Assembly (NCBI GenBank): GCA_034521495.1
Contig: JAXHMK010000010.1
Location: forward strand, 620,001-684,000
Source of the DNA: Balneolaceae bacterium
GTDB taxonomy: Bacteria > Bacteroidota > Rhodothermia > Balneolales > Balneolaceae
Reading direction: 5' to 3'
Length of the DNA: 64,000 bases
Within the stretch, counting starts at the first letter, position 1, and each line of letters starts with the position of its first letter. Of the stretch, positions 1 to 8,455 are shown one piece after another. The position numbers and the translations under genes are program-made. Below the pieces are notes generated by a model, which ran no database searches, was not told the DNA's origin, and saw nothing but the letters and a program-made list of their open reading frames with translations.

Positions 1-1
1 T

Positions 2-1216
2 GAAACAGTTCCATCTATCTTTGGAGGAGCCGATATACAGGGAAAATTTCCGGGTGTAGTTCCCGGCATGTACCAAATTGGCGATGGAATTGAAATACCA
101 CAATCTGTCGTTCGATATGACGATCCAATTGCTGTTAATATGTCTGTCGATTCACTGATGCAGGTAGATAAAATTATGCAAAGTGCTATTAACGATTCTG
201 TTTTCCCGGGAGGTGTTGTAGGTGTGATGCGGAACGGTGCGCTCGTCTGGCAGCAAGAGTATGGTTATCATGATTACTCCAAGACCAAAGCGGTTCGGGA
301 AAATGGTGTTTACGACATGGCTTCCATCACTAAAATTATGGCTACAACAACCGCCATGATGAAATTGGTAGATGAAGGAAAAGTTTCTTTGGACGATCCC
401 ATTTCGAAATTTATTCCTGAATTTAATGAAGGCAAGAAAAAAGAGATCACTATCCGGCAATTTCTGTTACACACATCGGGGTTGCCGGCTTATCGAATTT
501 ATGTTGATGAGTTACGAACACGCAGAGAAATTATTGAGGCTGTCCGAAATGAGCCTCTAATCAACGAACCCGGTGAGGAGTATGTGTACAGTGATTTAGG
601 TTTTATTTTGCTCGCTGAAATTGTTGAAGTGGTATCCGGGAAACGGCTCGATCAATATGTGCATGATGAATTCTATAACCCGATGGGCATGACATCGACT
701 ACATTTAATCCTGAAAATATTGGGTATACACTCACAAATAGAATTCCACCCACAGAGATCGACACGGTGTACAATCGTGGGCTTGTTCATAAAAAAGTGC
801 ACGATGAACGCGCATATTTTATGGATGGTGTTTCGGGCCACGCCGGGTTATTCTCGTCCGTACAGGATATCGCTAAATACTTCTTTATGCTTCTGAATGA
901 CGGGTATTATGGAGGTCACCAGTATCTCTCTCCAGAAATTATCGAATTATTTACAAGTCATCAGTCGCCCATTAACCAGCGCGGACTGGGATTTGACCGA
1001 AAAAGCGAGGGCTTCAGTACAGCCGGAACGCTGACAAGTGAAAATAGTTTTGGACATACAGGATTCACCGGAACAAGTTTTTGGGTTGATCCGGACAGGA
1101 ACATTGCAATTGTAATTCTTACAAATCGAACGTATCCCAACCGAAGTTATGGCAGCAAGATCAGCCAAATTCGCGCACAGGTTGCGGATGCCGTTATGAA
1201 AAGTATCAACTATTGA
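2..1216 (+). CDS. Serine hydrolase (beta-lactamase/DD-peptidase fold), C-terminal part of a larger protein
   Basis: The reading frame is open to the left edge, so the 5' end is missing; the ATG at 68 is probably internal. The visible part is a complete class C beta-lactamase/penicillin-binding-protein-like domain. Counted from the Met at 68, it has the nucleophile motif SITK (86-89), YSD (174-176) in place of YxN, and a late HTG in place of KTG. In Bacteroidota such a domain is often fused behind a glycoside hydrolase family 3 domain, and the linker-like residues before the Met fit this; the fusion is inferred because the upstream DNA is not here. Likely role: an exported hydrolase of peptidoglycan-related or ester substrates. 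The next gene starts on a TTG that overlaps this stop by 4 bases (TTGA), so the two are probably translationally coupled. Confidence 0.8.
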   Translation, partial: ETVPSIFGGADIQGKFPGVVPGMYQIGDGIEIPQSVVRYDDPIAVNMSVDSLMQVDKIMQSAINDSVFPGGVVGVMRNGALVWQQEYGYHDYSKTKAVRENGVYDMASITKIMATTTAMMKLVDEGKVSLDDPISKFIPEFNEGKKKEITIRQFLLHTSGLPAYRIYVDELRTRREIIEAVRNEPLINEPGEEYVYSDLGFILLAEIVEVVSGKRLDQYVHDEFYNPMGMTSTTFNPENIGYTLTNRIPPTEIDTVYNRGLVHKKVHDERAYFMDGVSGHAGLFSSVQDIAKYFFMLLNDGYYGGHQYLSPEIIELFTSHQSPINQRGLGFDRKSEGFSTAGTLTSENSFGHTGFTGTSFWVDPDRNIAIVILTNRTYPNRSYGSKISQIRAQVADAVMKSINY

Positions 1217-1908
1217 AAGATTTTAAATTCGATATATCATTAAGGAGTTATACTCCCTATTCAAAGAATCAGGAACATTGTTTTATCCAGGGAAAATCCG
1301 GAATGATCTATCCGGGTGTACGGATTGATAATATTTCATTTCCCCTCACGATACCCGCTATCCAGGCGGCAGTTTGTAGTTGCCTTGGCAACGGAGACAA
1401 ACCTGTGGGAATTATCAATAATAACCGTGATCAGGACATCTCAGAGTTTTGGGTCCGTGTATTCAAACTCAAGAAACTTGACAAAATTCCGGAACATTCA
1501 ACTCTGTATGATCCATTGGTTGAAGAGGTGGATCATGTAACCCACTTTTTAAAAGATTTATGTGATATGAGTGTTTCGGAATATTCAGGATTTCCTGTTA
1601 CGGCCTTGTTGAAGACAGAATCTGGATTCATTCCCGGGGTTAATATTGAATTTGAAGAATGGAGCTTAGGGCTCTGTGCGGAACGGGTTGCTCTCTCAAG
1701 AGCTATTGCGGCCGGATATGAAGACTTTCATGAAATGCATATTTACGCTCCAAAAAGTGAGTTTATAAGTCCTTGTGGTGCCTGCCGCCAAGTACTTTTC
1801 GAATTAATGCCCGATCAGTTCGTTGAGCTTCATCATGATGAAGAATCAAAATCCAGACATTTAGTATCCCACCTTTTACCAAACGGTTTTACAACAAATT
1901 CACTATAG
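1213..1908 (+). CDS. cdd: Two-domain cytidine deaminase
   Basis: Zinc-dependent cytidine/deoxycytidine deaminase for pyrimidine salvage in the cytoplasm. The C-terminal half carries the active site: CAE at 155-157 (zinc Cys and proton-shuttle Glu) and PCGAC at 187-191 (two further zinc Cys). The N-terminal half (about 10-90) appears to be a degenerate second copy: it keeps YTPYSK and a segment alignable to the active region, but lacks the CAE and PCxxC residues. E. coli Cdd also has one active and one inactive domain, but with the active one first; here the order is reversed. The start is the TTG at 1213, because it overlaps the previous stop and the next ATG (1303) would delete the first domain. 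The downstream gene begins 13 bases after the stop. Confidence 0.85.
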   Translation: MKDFKFDISLRSYTPYSKNQEHCFIQGKSGMIYPGVRIDNISFPLTIPAIQAAVCSCLGNGDKPVGIINNNRDQDISEFWVRVFKLKKLDKIPEHSTLYDPLVEEVDHVTHFLKDLCDMSVSEYSGFPVTALLKTESGFIPGVNIEFEEWSLGLCAERVALSRAIAAGYEDFHEMHIYAPKSEFISPCGACRQVLFELMPDQFVELHHDEESKSRHLVSHLLPNGFTTNSL

Positions 1909-1921
1909 AAATATTACAGAA

Positions 1922-2524
1922 ATGGATTTTTTAGCAGTTCTCGATTACGATCATCTCGACAATGGCGTCTTTTTAACTTCGTTCGCAAAATCACTTGCTA
2001 AGAAAAATAGTCGTGGCCTTATTATTCACGGGGACAGCGAACACACAGAACGCATTATACAAACGGGTGTAATGAGAAATGAAGCCAAAATTCGAGCAAT
2101 TAAAGAGTTAAATCACAGATTAGTTGCTCTTTTTGCAGATGAAGGAGTTTCAACCATAGCGTTGAACGGATTCCAAAAACAACTTTTGACTTATGATGGC
2201 TCAACAGTAGAAATCGATAAAAATCAGATAGACAAACTTCCCGAGCATCCAATGGTTTTAATCTCAAATCTTGCAATAGATACGCGTACTGGCCGGCATG
2301 CAACTATTCCCCTTACAGAAATGGCAACAGCGCTCTCCGATACATTTAAGATTGATGAGATAACGATTTTTAGCATGGATGAATCATCTGATTTTATCAA
2401 GCAGGATTTTCCGGATAAATTAAACATTAGTAATGCTGATAAATCATTTATAGAAAAGCATATACCGGAAAAGCTGAGAAATTTGTCCACAACTGTACAG
2501 GTAAAAACTGGATCCAGCTTTTAA
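1922..2524 (+). CDS. Probable amino-acid-kinase-fold protein of unknown function
   Basis: A 200-residue protein that resembles the central part of the amino acid kinase fold (acetylglutamate, uridylate and isopentenyl phosphate kinases). Visible signs are a GLIIHGDSEH turn near residue 33, an NHRLVALFADEGV helix-strand near 65-78, and an ISNLAIDTRTGR segment near 113-124. It is shorter than the usual 250-290 residues, and no clear glycine-rich ATP loop or catalytic Lys can be placed, so it may be a non-catalytic relative. It follows the cytidine deaminase by 13 bases and probably shares its operon, which hints at nucleotide metabolism. The family assignment is by eye and moderate; substrate unknown. 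Confidence 0.5.
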   Translation: MDFLAVLDYDHLDNGVFLTSFAKSLAKKNSRGLIIHGDSEHTERIIQTGVMRNEAKIRAIKELNHRLVALFADEGVSTIALNGFQKQLLTYDGSTVEIDKNQIDKLPEHPMVLISNLAIDTRTGRHATIPLTEMATALSDTFKIDEITIFSMDESSDFIKQDFPDKLNISNADKSFIEKHIPEKLRNLSTTVQVKTGSSF

Positions 2525-2670
2525 TTTATTTTTTGAATGAAGTACTCTTTTCACAAAAAATTGCAATTAATGAAAAATAACGCCCTTTTTATTTGCCAGT
2601 TAAACTCTTCTTCAATAGTTTGTGTTAATTCACGTACGTTAAAACATAAACTAACCCAAAGGTGTTACTT

Positions 2671-2853
2671 ATGAGTAGAAAAGAAGAACTAAATCAATTA
2701 ATTACCGACTTAGAGGAAGATATTGATAAGTTTTACGAAAAAGGAAATAAAGCCGCCGGAACAAGAGCCAGAAAGAAATTACAAGAGATTAAGAAAAAAT
2801 CTCAGGAAATCCGTTTGGAAATTCAGGACATGAAAAATTCTGGTAAAGTATAA
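2671..2853 (+). CDS. Small histone H1-like nucleoid protein
   Basis: A 60-residue, lysine-rich, helical protein matching the short histone H1/Hc1-like proteins common in Bacteroidota. The core shows the pattern KFYEKGNKAAGTRARK (about 23-38) followed by KKKSQEIRLEIQ. It probably binds DNA non-specifically and helps compact the nucleoid. The ATG at 2671 is preceded by AAAGGTG six bases upstream, one of the clearer ribosome-binding sites in the window; a GTG at 2662 lies inside that site and is rejected. The gene stands alone and is followed by a strong terminator. Confidence 0.85.
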   Translation: MSRKEELNQLITDLEEDIDKFYEKGNKAAGTRARKKLQEIKKKSQEIRLEIQDMKNSGKV

Positions 2854-2875
2854 CTTCCATCCAAGATTTTATTTA

Positions 2876-2905
2876 ATAGCCGCTGATTTCAGCGGCTATT
2901 TTTTT
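2876..2905 (+). terminator. Rho-independent terminator of the H1-like gene
   Basis: An 11-bp perfect stem (ATAGCCGCTGA at 2876-2886 with its complement at 2889-2899) is followed at once by a run of T. It lies 23 bases after the H1-like stop codon. Confidence 0.9.
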
Positions 2906-2930
2906 GGAGAAAATATTTCTCAAATTTTCC

Positions 2931-2962
2931 TTGACATCTGAATTCAGAAGGTCTTATATTTG
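2931..2962 (+). promoter_or_regulatory. Promoter reading into the tRNA-Asn locus
   Basis: TTGACA at 2931-2936 is separated by 18 bases from TATATTTG at 2955-2962. The second box fits the Bacteroidota -7 consensus TAnnTTTG, and TTG fits its -33 partner. It lies just upstream of the tRNA-like copies. Confidence 0.55.
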
Positions 2963-3002
2963 GTACTTCTGATGAAACAATAAAACAGTTTCAAAGAAAA
3001 AA

Positions 3003-3080
3003 TTCTTCGGTAGCTCAGTAGCAGAGCAACCGGCTGTTATCCCGACAGTGGTCGGGACGTAGGTTCGAATTCGAGCTTAC
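3003..3080 (+). pseudogene. Degenerate tRNA-Asn copy (upstream)
   Basis: The 5' half follows the intact tRNA-Asn at 3104 closely: acceptor-like start, D arm (TAGCTCAG..GCAGAGC) and CGGCTGTTA. After the anticodon the pairing strand is replaced by a hairpin (TCCCGAC-AGTG-GTCGGGA), and the T arm and 3' acceptor no longer pair. It cannot fold as a normal tRNA. The same kind of insertion occurs in the copy at 3498. Confidence 0.7.
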
Positions 3081-3103
3081 ATTTTTACACAATTTATTGT
3101 TAT

Positions 3104-3178
3104 TCCTCGGTAGCTCAGTGGCAGAGCAATCGGCTGTTAACCGATCGGTCGTAGGTTCGAATCCTACCCGGGGAGCCA
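3104..3178 (+). tRNA. tRNA-Asn (anticodon GTT)
   Basis: A complete cloverleaf can be drawn. The acceptor is TCCTCGG (3104-3110) with CCGGGGA (3168-3174), then G and encoded CCA. The D arm is GCTCAGTGGCAGAGC. The anticodon arm is ATCGG-CTGTTAA-CCGAT with anticodon GTT. The T arm is GTAGG-TTCGAAT-CCTAC. It is followed seven bases later by a terminator hairpin. Confidence 0.97.
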
Positions 3179-3184
3179 AATTAT

Positions 3185-3222
3185 AGGTCTTAAATGCTCA
3201 AATGTGTTTAAGACCTTTTTTA
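3185..3222 (+). terminator. Terminator of tRNA-Asn
   Basis: AGGTCTTAAA (3185-3194) pairs perfectly with TTTAAGACCT (3207-3216) and is followed by a T-rich run. It lies between the tRNA and the GIY-YIG start, which argues that the ATG at 3228, not an in-frame start at 3204 inside the hairpin, begins the nuclease gene. Confidence 0.85.
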
Positions 3223-3227
3223 TTTTT

Positions 3228-3500
3228 ATGGACTATTTCCTTTACATCCTTCAATCAGAAATTAAAGAAACTTACTACATCGGTAGTTCTGATAACCCGC
3301 AACGAAGACTTCCCTATCACAACGCGGAAAGTAAAGGATATACACAACGATACCGTCCATGGAAATTGGTCTATACTCATCCTTTTGATACCAAACAAAA
3401 AGCCCTTAAAGCCGAACAGATTGTAAAAAAATGGAAGAGTAAGAAGATGATTCGATTGTTAATAGACGGGAAAATCAGTATTCATGATTATTTGGAGTAG
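3228..3500 (+). CDS. Single-domain GIY-YIG nuclease
   Basis: A 90-residue protein made almost wholly of a GIY-YIG endonuclease domain: YFLYIL near the N-terminus (the GIY strand), TYYIGSS (the YIG strand), then NPQRRLPYHN with the catalytic Arg region and a later Glu in KAEQIVKKWKSKK. Members of this UvrC-N-terminal/YhbQ-like group cut or nick DNA; their biological role is poorly known. The gene sits directly behind the tRNA-Asn terminator, and its TAG stop is the first three bases of a tRNA-Asn fragment at 3498, so it is embedded between tRNA copies. No good ribosome-binding site is visible. This resembles a mobile or homing-type insertion at a tRNA gene (inference). Confidence 0.88.
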   Translation: MDYFLYILQSEIKETYYIGSSDNPQRRLPYHNAESKGYTQRYRPWKLVYTHPFDTKQKALKAEQIVKKWKSKKMIRLLIDGKISIHDYLE

Positions 3501-3562
3501 CCCAGAGCAATCGGCTGTTACCCCGACAGCTGTCGTGGTGTAGATTCGATACCCGCGGATTC
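3498..3562 (+). pseudogene. Degenerate tRNA-Asn fragment (downstream)
   Basis: Begins at the TAG stop of the GIY-YIG gene. It retains CAGAGCAATCGGCTGTTA, identical to the intact tRNA-Asn, but lacks the acceptor and part of the D arm. After the anticodon it has CCCCGACAGCTGTCG, an insertion like that in the copy at 3003, then a damaged T arm. Confidence 0.65.
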
Positions 3563-3871
3563 TTCATAATCTATTTATAATCAACAGGTTATATGGGGTT
3601 TGTTATTTTAAGAGGAGAAGTCAATGACACACTTTTCCTACTCTATTTGGAGAGGCCTTCATTCATTCTATCAATACATTCAAAATTCTCCGTCATATCT
3701 TCCATAACCTAAATTCATCGATAGTTTTTAATTTATAAGGATTGTTAGACTTCATTTTTATCAACAAATAGTCAATCTTTGAATTAACGAAACTATCCTG
3801 CCCCTACTTTCTGTTTAAATAGCTGATAGACAATTATTTAACAGCAATATTCAACTATTAAGCAACATATT
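3563..3871 (+). other. Intergenic region before ftsH
   Basis: About 300 AT-rich bases. The only possible gene is a 27-codon frame at 3624-3707 with AGGAG seven bases before its ATG; its peptide matches nothing known to me, so it is not called. The ftsH promoter must lie here but no convincing boxes were found. Confidence 0.4.
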
Positions 3872-5842
3872 TTGAGCGACAATCATCAGAAAAAGCCAGT
3901 AAAAAATCAGTCATCTGATTCAGATCAACAAGAGGAATCAAAACCGGATAAAAAGAAAATAAAGGGGAAAAAACCGGGTAATTATTCTTCATGGATGAAT
4001 GTTCTTTTATGGGTTCTCTTCTTTGCTTTCATATTCACATGGATTCAATCGCCGGGTGGCGGAATATTCTCACAGACGAGTGAAGTCAGTTACAGTGAAT
4101 TTCGTGACCAACTTCAGGCAGGAAATGTAGAGAGTATACATGTTCAGGGAGAACAGATCCGTGGACAGCTGAAGGAATCCCAAATTTTGGAAACAACTCA
4201 GAATGATACCACAAAGTATGAATCGTTTATTACCTATTTGCCCTCTTTTGGGGATGACAGGTTATTTGAAATCCTTGAAGAGCAAAATGTAGCTGTCTCC
4301 TCAGAACCGGCCTCTGATTTTAGTTGGTGGACCGTTCTATTTTTCGTCCTTCCTGTTCTCATCTTTATATACCTTGGCTTTATGTTTTATCAGCGATTCA
4401 GAGCGCAGGGTCGCGGAATTTTTAACATTGGTAAAAGTAAAGCGAAACTTCAAGAACCAGATAAACAAGACACTACTTTTGACGATGTAGCTGGATTGGA
4501 TAACACCAAAAAAGAGCTTGAAGAGGTCATTCAGTTTTTAAAAAATCCAAAACAATTTGAAGATATTGGAGCCAAACTACCCAAAGGCTTACTGATGGTT
4601 GGCCCACCCGGCACAGGTAAAACTCTGCTTGCAAGAGCGGTTGCCGGAGAGGCAGAAGTTCCTTTCTATTCAATCAGCGGCTCGGATTTCATGGAAATGT
4701 TTGTGGGTGTGGGTGCAAAACGAATTCGGGATATGTTTAAAAAAGCTAAAGAGAAATCACCAAGTATCATATTTATAGATGAGCTTGATTCGATTGGCCG
4801 ACGCCGGGGTGCCGGGGTTGGTGGCGGACATGATGAACGTGAACAAACATTGAATCAGCTTCTTTCTGAATTGGATGGTTTTGAGCCTACCGAGAATGTT
4901 GTTGTAATGGCAGCAACAAACCGGCCGGATATTCTCGATAAAGCATTGTTGAGGCCTGGCCGATTCGACAGGCGAATTACAGTAGATATGCCAAATCAAC
5001 AAGCCAGGGTAAAAATCCTTGAGATTCATGCTAAAAATAAACCCCTTGCAGATGATGTAGATCTGGAACGAATTGCAAAAAGTACCCCCGGATTTAGTGG
5101 TGCAGACCTCGAAAATCTATTGAATGAAGCTTCTCTCTACGCCGGCAGAGCTAAACGAAAAGAGATAAAAATGTCTGATATTGATAAGGCCAGAGATAAA
5201 GTAATGATGGGCCTTGAACGCGAAGGAGTTCAAATTGATGATGAGGAGAAGAAATTACTGGCTTATCACGAAGCAGGGCATGCTCTTGTAGCCGCCGTAC
5301 TTCCCTACTCTGATCCAATTCATAAGGTTTCGATCATCCCCAGAGGAAAAGCGATGGGAGTCACACAACAGTTTCCTGAAAAAGAAAAATATATCTACAG
5401 AAGAGAGTACCTGCTCGACAGGCTTGCAGTTATCATGGGTGGCCGGGCCGCGGAAGAGCTGGTATTCCAGACATCCACCAGTGGTGCTCAAGACGATTTA
5501 AAGCAAGTTTCAAAACTTTCCAGGAGAATGGTCCTTCAATGGGGAATGAGTGATCGATTTCAGCATATCTCTTTAGGCAGTGATGAAGAAGAGGTTTTTC
5601 TTGGAAGAGATATGAGCCGGCAGCGTGAATACAGCGACTCAACAGCAAGAGAAGTTGACAAAGAGGTTCAAAAAATTACGAATGAAGCGTTTGAGCGTGC
5701 CATCAATACGCTCAAAGAAAATCGTAACATACTCGAACAAGTGGCCGAACTACTTCTTGAAAAAGAGGAGATTTCCGGTGAAGAGGTCGATAAATTACTC
5801 GACAACAATAAAAGTGAATCTGAGAATGAAAATAATAATTGA
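3872..5842 (+). CDS. ftsH: ATP-dependent zinc metalloprotease FtsH
   Basis: Membrane-anchored AAA+ protease that degrades misfolded membrane proteins and short-lived regulators. The 656-residue protein has a charged N-terminus, a first membrane helix (about 41-58), a periplasmic loop, a second helix (about 152-173), an AAA module with Walker A GPPGTGKT (244-251) and Walker B IIFIDE (299-304), and the zinc-protease motif HEAGH (466-470). Length and order are typical. The start is TTG at 3872; there is no upstream in-frame ATG and later Mets would remove the N-terminus. The gene stands alone and faces the next gene tail to tail with about 100 bases between. Confidence 0.97.
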   Translation: MSDNHQKKPVKNQSSDSDQQEESKPDKKKIKGKKPGNYSSWMNVLLWVLFFAFIFTWIQSPGGGIFSQTSEVSYSEFRDQLQAGNVESIHVQGEQIRGQLKESQILETTQNDTTKYESFITYLPSFGDDRLFEILEEQNVAVSSEPASDFSWWTVLFFVLPVLIFIYLGFMFYQRFRAQGRGIFNIGKSKAKLQEPDKQDTTFDDVAGLDNTKKELEEVIQFLKNPKQFEDIGAKLPKGLLMVGPPGTGKTLLARAVAGEAEVPFYSISGSDFMEMFVGVGAKRIRDMFKKAKEKSPSIIFIDELDSIGRRRGAGVGGGHDEREQTLNQLLSELDGFEPTENVVVMAATNRPDILDKALLRPGRFDRRITVDMPNQQARVKILEIHAKNKPLADDVDLERIAKSTPGFSGADLENLLNEASLYAGRAKRKEIKMSDIDKARDKVMMGLEREGVQIDDEEKKLLAYHEAGHALVAAVLPYSDPIHKVSIIPRGKAMGVTQQFPEKEKYIYRREYLLDRLAVIMGGRAAEELVFQTSTSGAQDDLKQVSKLSRRMVLQWGMSDRFQHISLGSDEEEVFLGRDMSRQREYSDSTAREVDKEVQKITNEAFERAINTLKENRNILEQVAELLLEKEEISGEEVDKLLDNNKSESENENNN

Positions 5843-5943
5843 TTCTGCTTCGACTGAAGAACTTTATGAGAGAAAGCTTTTACTTCGCCTGCCCTACGTA
5901 GCTTTAGCGAAGTTGCACCTTGTTTTTTGATGCATAATCCGGT

Positions 5944-8391
5944 TTAACTCCACAACCTGTTGTTTAAAACGGAGATACCATAAAAACCGGAGGCAATCAA
6001 CAGTACGATTTGAAATCCAAAAGACATCGATAACATGACTGCCATTGGGGCTGCTACCACCGATGCAAACCCGTTGATACCCCAAGCCCACGGCACAAGC
6101 TCAGGCGATCGATTTTCCAGCACTCCAATTCCGGAAACAAACATCCAGCCTAACATAAATGTGAGTGGAAATAACAGTACTAATGTGACGATAAACCGTA
6201 TCAGGAGAGAGTAATCCACAAAAACAGATAGGAACGGATCAAGAAATAAAAGGAAAAGAATCACGATTCCAATGATCGATAAACCTGATATACGAATCCG
6301 TGAAAGGGATTTCCAGGGTAACTTTTTTTGGATACTGCTGCCAATACCGGAAAATATCAATATCGCCGTCATTACCACTGCAACACTGTAGATGGGATCG
6401 CCCATAAAATTAGAGAACCGCTGTATAAATACCATTTCCAGGAACATAAAACCAAAGCCGATCGCACAAAAGAAAATGAATGCAGGAAGTTTATTTTCAA
6501 GTTTTGTTAACCGTTGCCTCAAAAAGAATAATGGAACTAAAATGAGAAGAAATGCTATCAACGTTACTTCAAAAAATGTAACGATAAGTACCACATATCC
6601 AAGTTCCAGTCGCTGAAACCATTGGTCACCATAAACCTCCATGATGCGATCTATCGACGACCATTTAAAAAAATCGTGAAAATAGGGTTGATTGTCGGAA
6701 GGCGGTCGCACATCATACATCCATGAGCTGTAAAAAGCTTCCTCTTGTCCTCCCAAAATCTGTTTAGCAGCGTGATGAAAGTAAGAGTAGTCCTCCCCTT
6801 CCGGTCCGCTGACTGTATTCATCTGTTTGAGTGTATCGGATTGAATACCCGGATAATGTTCAACATCCATCAATTGATTTTTACCGGCGTTCAGATATTG
6901 TTGTAACCTCTCATCATCAATGGGATCTTTTGTGAGAATTGTATTCATGGCCAGGTAGTTACGCGCCTGTAACAGATATCTCCCCGGGTTTTTAATTCCT
7001 GAGTTCTTCAACGCTTCATGAAATAGCCCAAACAGTTTGATGTTATCCCTCGGCGGCGACTGAATTCCCCTTGTGATGGTTACCATTCCTTCTTCCGTCA
7101 GATCTTCTAATGCATCTGAAATTCCTTCGGTCGTTAACAGAAAATTTTCATTTAGAGATTGAAGTCCATGAGTTCCCGTAGCCATCGACTCTCCGGTGAC
7201 TAACTGAATGATATCATATTTTTCCTGATTTCGTTTCAGAAAGAGCCGGGGGTTTATGTCAACAATGTCTACCTCGGGTTGAAGGAAAACATGTCCGTTT
7301 AAGCCGGCCAATTCGTTTGTCATCAAATCTATGATCTGAGGATTATTCTGTACTACAGTGATCTTTTTTGCTCCAAATTGTTTCGCCAGCCAAATATTGT
7401 TTCCTGTTGTTTCCCCGAGTAAAAGTACCTTGGGATTTTTAACAAGCCGATAGGGAACAGACTGGGGAGTAGAAGTCATAATAGTTGTTTCTTCCAAACG
7501 ATCTACCTTAAAAATTCCTCCGGATGATTCTCCATCGAGTAACAGAGACAACTGTGGAGGAGGTAATGCTGTTGATTGCAAACCTGAAAACAAGGTCTGA
7601 TGAATCTTATCCGACTCATAGATATCAATTTGTGCTCGGGGACCAAATTGGGTTAAAATTTTTTGAGCATCTCCCTGCTCTCTCAGTTGCTCCATGTGAT
7701 AGTACGTTTTGTACTGATCTACTTTAGTATCAGGCTGATAAAAAGTTGTGGCGATGCCAATTCCCACACTAAAAAGGATGGCAATGACACCCATCAACCA
7801 TTTATTTTTAAAAAAGTGGTCCCAATCTGATAATACGTGAGATATAACTGCTAATGAGGCAACAATCGTAATTTTTACCGGCAACTGATACGCCGGAAAC
7901 TGGAACATAAACCAGAGCGCAAGTAGTGCCCCCACTCCACTTCCAAATAGGTTAAATCCATAAATAATTGGTGCGTTCTCCTTGAAATAACTGAGATAAA
8001 AGCCTACAACAACAGCCCCCAGGAAAAAAGGAATAAAAATGAACAGGTTATACAACAGCAACCACCCCTGTTGTTTACTGCTGTAGAGTACATACTGAAT
8101 GTCTATGGGAATAGATTCTGCTGCCAGGTACGAAGAAGGAATACTTAGCAGAAAAAGTATGATGAAAAAGAGAGACCAATCAGAGAAATTTTTGGCCATT
8201 CTTTCATATACAAATGTCAAAAATGTTCCGCTGACTCCAAAACCGAGCAAAGCCGTGCTGATTACCAAATATGTAAAATGGTAATAACTGCTTACAGAGA
8301 GTGCCCGCATCAACAGAAGCTGTAGTGCTATCAATACAATTGACACCAAAAAGATCGTCAGCAGATGAAATCCAGTCGTCTTTTTAGTCAT
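5944..8391 (-). CDS. Multi-spanning membrane protein with spermidine-synthase-like domain
   Basis: About 815 residues in three parts: an N-terminal block of roughly six or seven membrane helices, a soluble Rossmann-like domain resembling polyamine aminopropyltransferases (KVLLLGETTGNN near its start, then YDIIQLVTGES), and a C-terminal block of about five helices. Such fusions are usually labelled spermine/spermidine synthase. The usual catalytic acid in the D-x-x-D type segment appears as Gln in YDIIQLV, and the acid that normally ends the SAM-binding strand 2 is replaced by VVQNN, so polyamine synthesis is doubtful. I chose the ATG at 8391; the frame also opens with a TTG ten codons upstream. 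It is followed downstream on the same strand by nothing close, and pcm lies 65 bases upstream. Confidence 0.75.
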   Translation of the reverse strand: MTKKTTGFHLLTIFLVSIVLIALQLLLMRALSVSSYYHFTYLVISTALLGFGVSGTFLTFVYERMAKNFSDWSLFFIILFLLSIPSSYLAAESIPIDIQYVLYSSKQQGWLLLYNLFIFIPFFLGAVVVGFYLSYFKENAPIIYGFNLFGSGVGALLALWFMFQFPAYQLPVKITIVASLAVISHVLSDWDHFFKNKWLMGVIAILFSVGIGIATTFYQPDTKVDQYKTYYHMEQLREQGDAQKILTQFGPRAQIDIYESDKIHQTLFSGLQSTALPPPQLSLLLDGESSGGIFKVDRLEETTIMTSTPQSVPYRLVKNPKVLLLGETTGNNIWLAKQFGAKKITVVQNNPQIIDLMTNELAGLNGHVFLQPEVDIVDINPRLFLKRNQEKYDIIQLVTGESMATGTHGLQSLNENFLLTTEGISDALEDLTEEGMVTITRGIQSPPRDNIKLFGLFHEALKNSGIKNPGRYLLQARNYLAMNTILTKDPIDDERLQQYLNAGKNQLMDVEHYPGIQSDTLKQMNTVSGPEGEDYSYFHHAAKQILGGQEEAFYSSWMYDVRPPSDNQPYFHDFFKWSSIDRIMEVYGDQWFQRLELGYVVLIVTFFEVTLIAFLLILVPLFFLRQRLTKLENKLPAFIFFCAIGFGFMFLEMVFIQRFSNFMGDPIYSVAVVMTAILIFSGIGSSIQKKLPWKSLSRIRISGLSIIGIVILFLLFLDPFLSVFVDYSLLIRFIVTLVLLFPLTFMLGWMFVSGIGVLENRSPELVPWAWGINGFASVVAAPMAVMLSMSFGFQIVLLIASGFYGISVLNNRLWS

Positions 8392-8455
8392 CTCAATAAT
8401 ATCCCTATTAAAGTGATTCAAGAATCATATCTTGAATTTTAGGCCTAAACCAACT

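Noticed and set aside
3624-3707. 27-codon frame with an AGGAG site before its ATG
   Set aside because: Plausible ribosome site but no recognisable peptide; could be chance in a 300-base gap.
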